Source of the DNA: Bacteroidales bacterium UBA2295
Lineage (GTDB): Bacteria > Bacteroidota > Bacteroidia > Bacteroidales > Tenuifilaceae
DNA: 15,215 nt
Assembly: GCA_002345825.1 (NCBI GenBank)
Contig: DDWD01000042.1
Location: forward strand, 1 to 15,215
Direction: 5' to 3'
Each line of letters starts with the position of its first letter. The first letter of the stretch is position 1. The notes under the pieces were generated by a model, which was given only the letters and a program-made list of their open reading frames with translations, was not told the DNA's origin and made no database searches. Made by a program: the position numbers and the translations under genes. Shown piece by piece: positions 13,502 through 15,215 of this stretch.

Positions 13502-14383
13502 CTATAGAACATTCAATAGCTGCTCCTTGATTTTCTCCAATTCATCCTTCATGCGCACCACAATCTTTTGAATTTCGGCGTGGTTGGCTTTTGATCCAAG
13601 GGTGTTTATCTCGCGGCCCATCTCCTGTGCAATAAAGCCAAGCTTGCGTCCAGCAGGCTCATCATCTTTGAGCGTATCAATAAAATACTTGCAGTGGTTG
13701 GTTAGGCGAACCTTCTCCTCGTTGATATCAAATTTCTCCATGTAGTAGATTAGCTCCTGCTCAAATCGGTTTTTATCAACAGCTACATCGTTGCCAATCT
13801 TATCGAGATTCTCGGTTATGCGATTTTTTATGGTTTCAATTCGCTCACCCTCGAAAGGAGCAACCTGTTTCAACAAATCGCCAATGGAGTTTACTTTGCT
13901 CACTAAATCCTGCTCAGTTATTCTCCCCTCCTGATCGCGGAAAGCGTTAAGATTATCAATGGCCATGTGCACGCATTGCATTAGGGCATCCCACTCTTCG
14001 TTGCTTATGTCGTCGGCCTGGGCATTAAAAATCTCAGGGAGTTTAAGAATTGTTTGCACCAAGGGCTCGCTCTGCATGGGCATATTCAATTCGCTGGTAA
14101 TGCTGTTGATCTGCTCGAGATACGATTTAAACACATCGCGGTTGATGGTAGGGGCAGAGCTGCTGGCATCTTTCTCAACCGACACGTAAAAATCGACCTT
14201 TCCCCTTACAACACTTTGCGACAGCTTATTGCGAATTTCCAACTCCTTCTCCTTGTAAATCATTGGCATCTTCAGGGCAGAAATATCGAGCTGTTTGCTG
14301 TTAAGCGATTTTACCTCAACCACAATTTTCTTCCCATTTACCGTTACTTCAGCCTTGCCGAAGCCTGTCATCGATCTTGTCAT
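13502..14383 (-). CDS. YicC/YloC-family endoribonuclease
   Basis: This 293-residue cytosolic protein matches the YicC (E. coli) / YloC (Bacillus) stress-associated endoribonuclease family, implicated in RNA decay. It starts MTRSMTGFGKAEVTVNGKKI and continues VEVKSLNSKQLDI, the conserved N-terminal YicC domain, with ELEIRNKLSQSVVRGKVDF near residue 48-66. The C-terminal DUF1732 part ends with GRKLGFIAQEMGREINTLGS from residue 245, then KANHAEIQKIVVRMKDELEK, including the conserved acidic and His residues. A central helical, coiled-coil-prone region lies between. The length matches E. coli YicC (287). The order yicC-gmk-nadD is conserved in Bacteroidota and supports the call. The stop codon is 25 bp from the end of the hairpin array. 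Confidence 0.95.
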   Translation of the reverse strand: MTRSMTGFGKAEVTVNGKKIVVEVKSLNSKQLDISALKMPMIYKEKELEIRNKLSQSVVRGKVDFYVSVEKDASSSAPTINRDVFKSYLEQINSITSELNMPMQSEPLVQTILKLPEIFNAQADDISNEEWDALMQCVHMAIDNLNAFRDQEGRITEQDLVSKVNSIGDLLKQVAPFEGERIETIKNRITENLDKIGNDVAVDKNRFEQELIYYMEKFDINEEKVRLTNHCKYFIDTLKDDEPAGRKLGFIAQEMGREINTLGSKANHAEIQKIVVRMKDELEKIKEQLLNVL

Positions 14384-14393
14384 ATTATTTTAT

Positions 14394-14475
14394 GTCTAAA
14401 GTCTGAAAGTTTAAAGTCTAATTTCAAAAGTCTAAAGTCTGAAAGATAAAAGTCTAAAGTCAAAGGTCTGAAAGT
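14394..14475. repeat. GTCTAAA/GTCTGAA heptamer-based repeat
   Basis: Eight GTCT/GTCA-starting words begin at 14394, 14401, 14416, 14430, 14437, 14452, 14459 and 14466, spaced 7, 15, 14, 7, 15, 7 and 7 bp, so nearly all on a 7-bp grid. They occupy the 5' leader of the yicC gene on the minus strand. Confidence 0.8.
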
Positions 14476-14480
14476 TTTTT

Positions 14481-14515
14481 ATCCAATATCCAATATCCAA
14501 CATCTAATATCTCTC
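14481..14515. repeat. ATCCAAT heptamer tandem repeat
   Basis: Five consecutive 7-bp units are seen: ATCCAAT, ATCCAAT, ATCCAAC, ATCTAAT and ATCTCTC. They directly follow the GTCTAAA-type array within the 167-bp trmD-yicC spacer; the remaining bases to 14550 show nothing recognisable. Confidence 0.8.
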
Positions 14516-14550
14516 GTTCATAAAATGGTTTCCGAGACAGGGAATGGGTT

Positions 14551-15215
14551 TTACTCCTCAAATCCCTCAAGCAGCTCTGGCCTTAAACGCTTTGTGCGTT
14601 CAAGGGCTTGCTCCATTTGCCATTTTTCAATGGCCTTAAAGTTGCCCGATGTAAGCACTTCGGGTACTTTCCAACCATTAAACTCAGCTGGGCGGGTATA
14701 CACTGGCGGAGCCAGCAGATTGTCTTGGAATGAGTCGGTAAGTGCCGATGTTTCGTCGGATAACACGCCTGGAACTAGTCTCACCACGCTATCGACAATA
14801 ATGGCAGCTGCCAGCTCACCACCCGAGAGCACGTAATCGCCTATGGAAATCTCGCGGGTTATGAGGTGCTCACGTACCCGATGATCAATACCTTTGTAAT
14901 GCCCGCAAAGTATAATTATATTTCCCTTTATGCTTAGCCCGTTTGCAACTTGCTGTGTAAGCCTTTCGCCATCGGGCGAGGTATATATAACCTCATCGTA
15001 CTGGCGTTCGCTTTTCAATTTATTGATAACCTTGAAGATGGGTTCAATCTTCATCACCATACCGGCATCGGGACCAAAGGCATAGTCATCAACGGTTCGA
15101 TGCTTATCGGTGGTGTAATCGCGGAGGTGGTGTAGGTGTATTTGGACCAAACCTTTGGTTTGAGCACGCTTTATGATTGAGTGACCTAGTGGACTCTCAA
15201 GTATTTCGGGCAGAA
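14551..15215 (-). CDS. trmD: tRNA (guanine-37-N1)-methyltransferase (5' end beyond window)
   Basis: The frame continues to the last bases of the window (LPEILESPLGHSIIKRAQTK upstream of residue V at 15147), so about 220 residues are visible and perhaps 8 are missing. TrmD uses S-adenosylmethionine to make m1G37 in tRNAs, preventing +1 frameshifting. Conserved segments of this SPOUT trefoil-knot enzyme are RTVDDYAFGPDAGMVMK, YTSPDGERLTQQ, IILCGHYKGIDHRV, ISIGDYVLSGGELAA and APPVYTRPAEFNGWKVPEVL, ending SGNFKAIEKWQ. The CGHYKG variant of the usual CGRYEG is, to my knowledge, normal for this phylum. A TTG at 15150 could be mistaken for a start but lies inside the conserved sequence. It is the first visible gene of the minus-strand string. 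Confidence 0.96.
   Translation of the reverse strand, partial: LPEILESPLGHSIIKRAQTKGLVQIHLHHLRDYTTDKHRTVDDYAFGPDAGMVMKIEPIFKVINKLKSERQYDEVIYTSPDGERLTQQVANGLSIKGNIIILCGHYKGIDHRVREHLITREISIGDYVLSGGELAAAIIVDSVVRLVPGVLSDETSALTDSFQDNLLAPPVYTRPAEFNGWKVPEVLTSGNFKAIEKWQMEQALERTKRLRPELLEGFEE

Noticed and set aside
13063..13530. Protein made of 14-residue repeats on the plus strand, with similar frames on the minus strand and in another plus frame
   Set aside because: The openness follows from the 42-bp period. No start signal or family match is seen, and differences between copies show no codon-position bias.

Overview
The window looks like chromosomal DNA from a Bacteroidota bacterium, probably in or near Bacteroidales. 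The support is the moderately AT-rich composition, promoter-like sequences of the Bacteroidota type (TTTG/TTG, about 18-20 bp, then TAnnTTTG), Shine-Dalgarno-poor starts, large MacB/FtsX-type permeases, an outer-membrane barrel protein with a carboxypeptidase-regulatory-like N-terminal domain, and a housekeeping gene order trmD - yicC/yloC - gmk - nadD. The genus cannot be named from this sequence alone.

Layout. From 1 to 4332 (+) lie two tandem, paralogous ABC-transporter permeases; the first is cut by the window edge. A hairpin terminator at 4352-4391 overlaps the promoter of a short-chain dehydrogenase (4442-5362, +). A 233-bp AT-rich, non-coding, MITE-like segment with perfect 19-bp terminal inverted repeats (5390-5622) separates it from a small convergent exported protein of unknown function (5619-6206, -). 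Next comes an outer-membrane beta-barrel receptor-like protein (6302-8776, -) with its own terminator. A divergently placed pruA-type 1-pyrroline-5-carboxylate dehydrogenase (9041-10684, +) has a recognisable promoter and a strong terminator.

From 15215 down to 10998 (all -) runs a housekeeping string: trmD (cut by the window edge), yicC/yloC endoribonuclease, gmk, a frameshifted four-helix-bundle (S23/IVP-like) gene, nadD and a small TPR protein. These act in tRNA modification, RNA decay, GMP-to-GDP conversion and NAD synthesis.

The most unusual property is that the three large spacers of this string, plus its downstream end, are each filled with a different short repeat family. The trmD-yicC spacer holds 7-bp arrays (GTCTAAA and ATCCAAT types). 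The yicC-gmk spacer holds nine copies of a 25-bp hairpin at an exact 42-bp period. The gmk-nadD spacer holds a four-helix-bundle pseudogene flanked by inverted TTGGCAG-type heptamers. The 3' end holds two full copies and one degenerate copy of a hairpin repeat with a 58-59-bp period. No CRISPR array, complete tRNA, rRNA or transposase gene is visible. No complete new defence or biosynthetic system is seen; the candidates worth following are the MITE-like element, the four-helix-bundle cassette and the 42-bp hairpin array.
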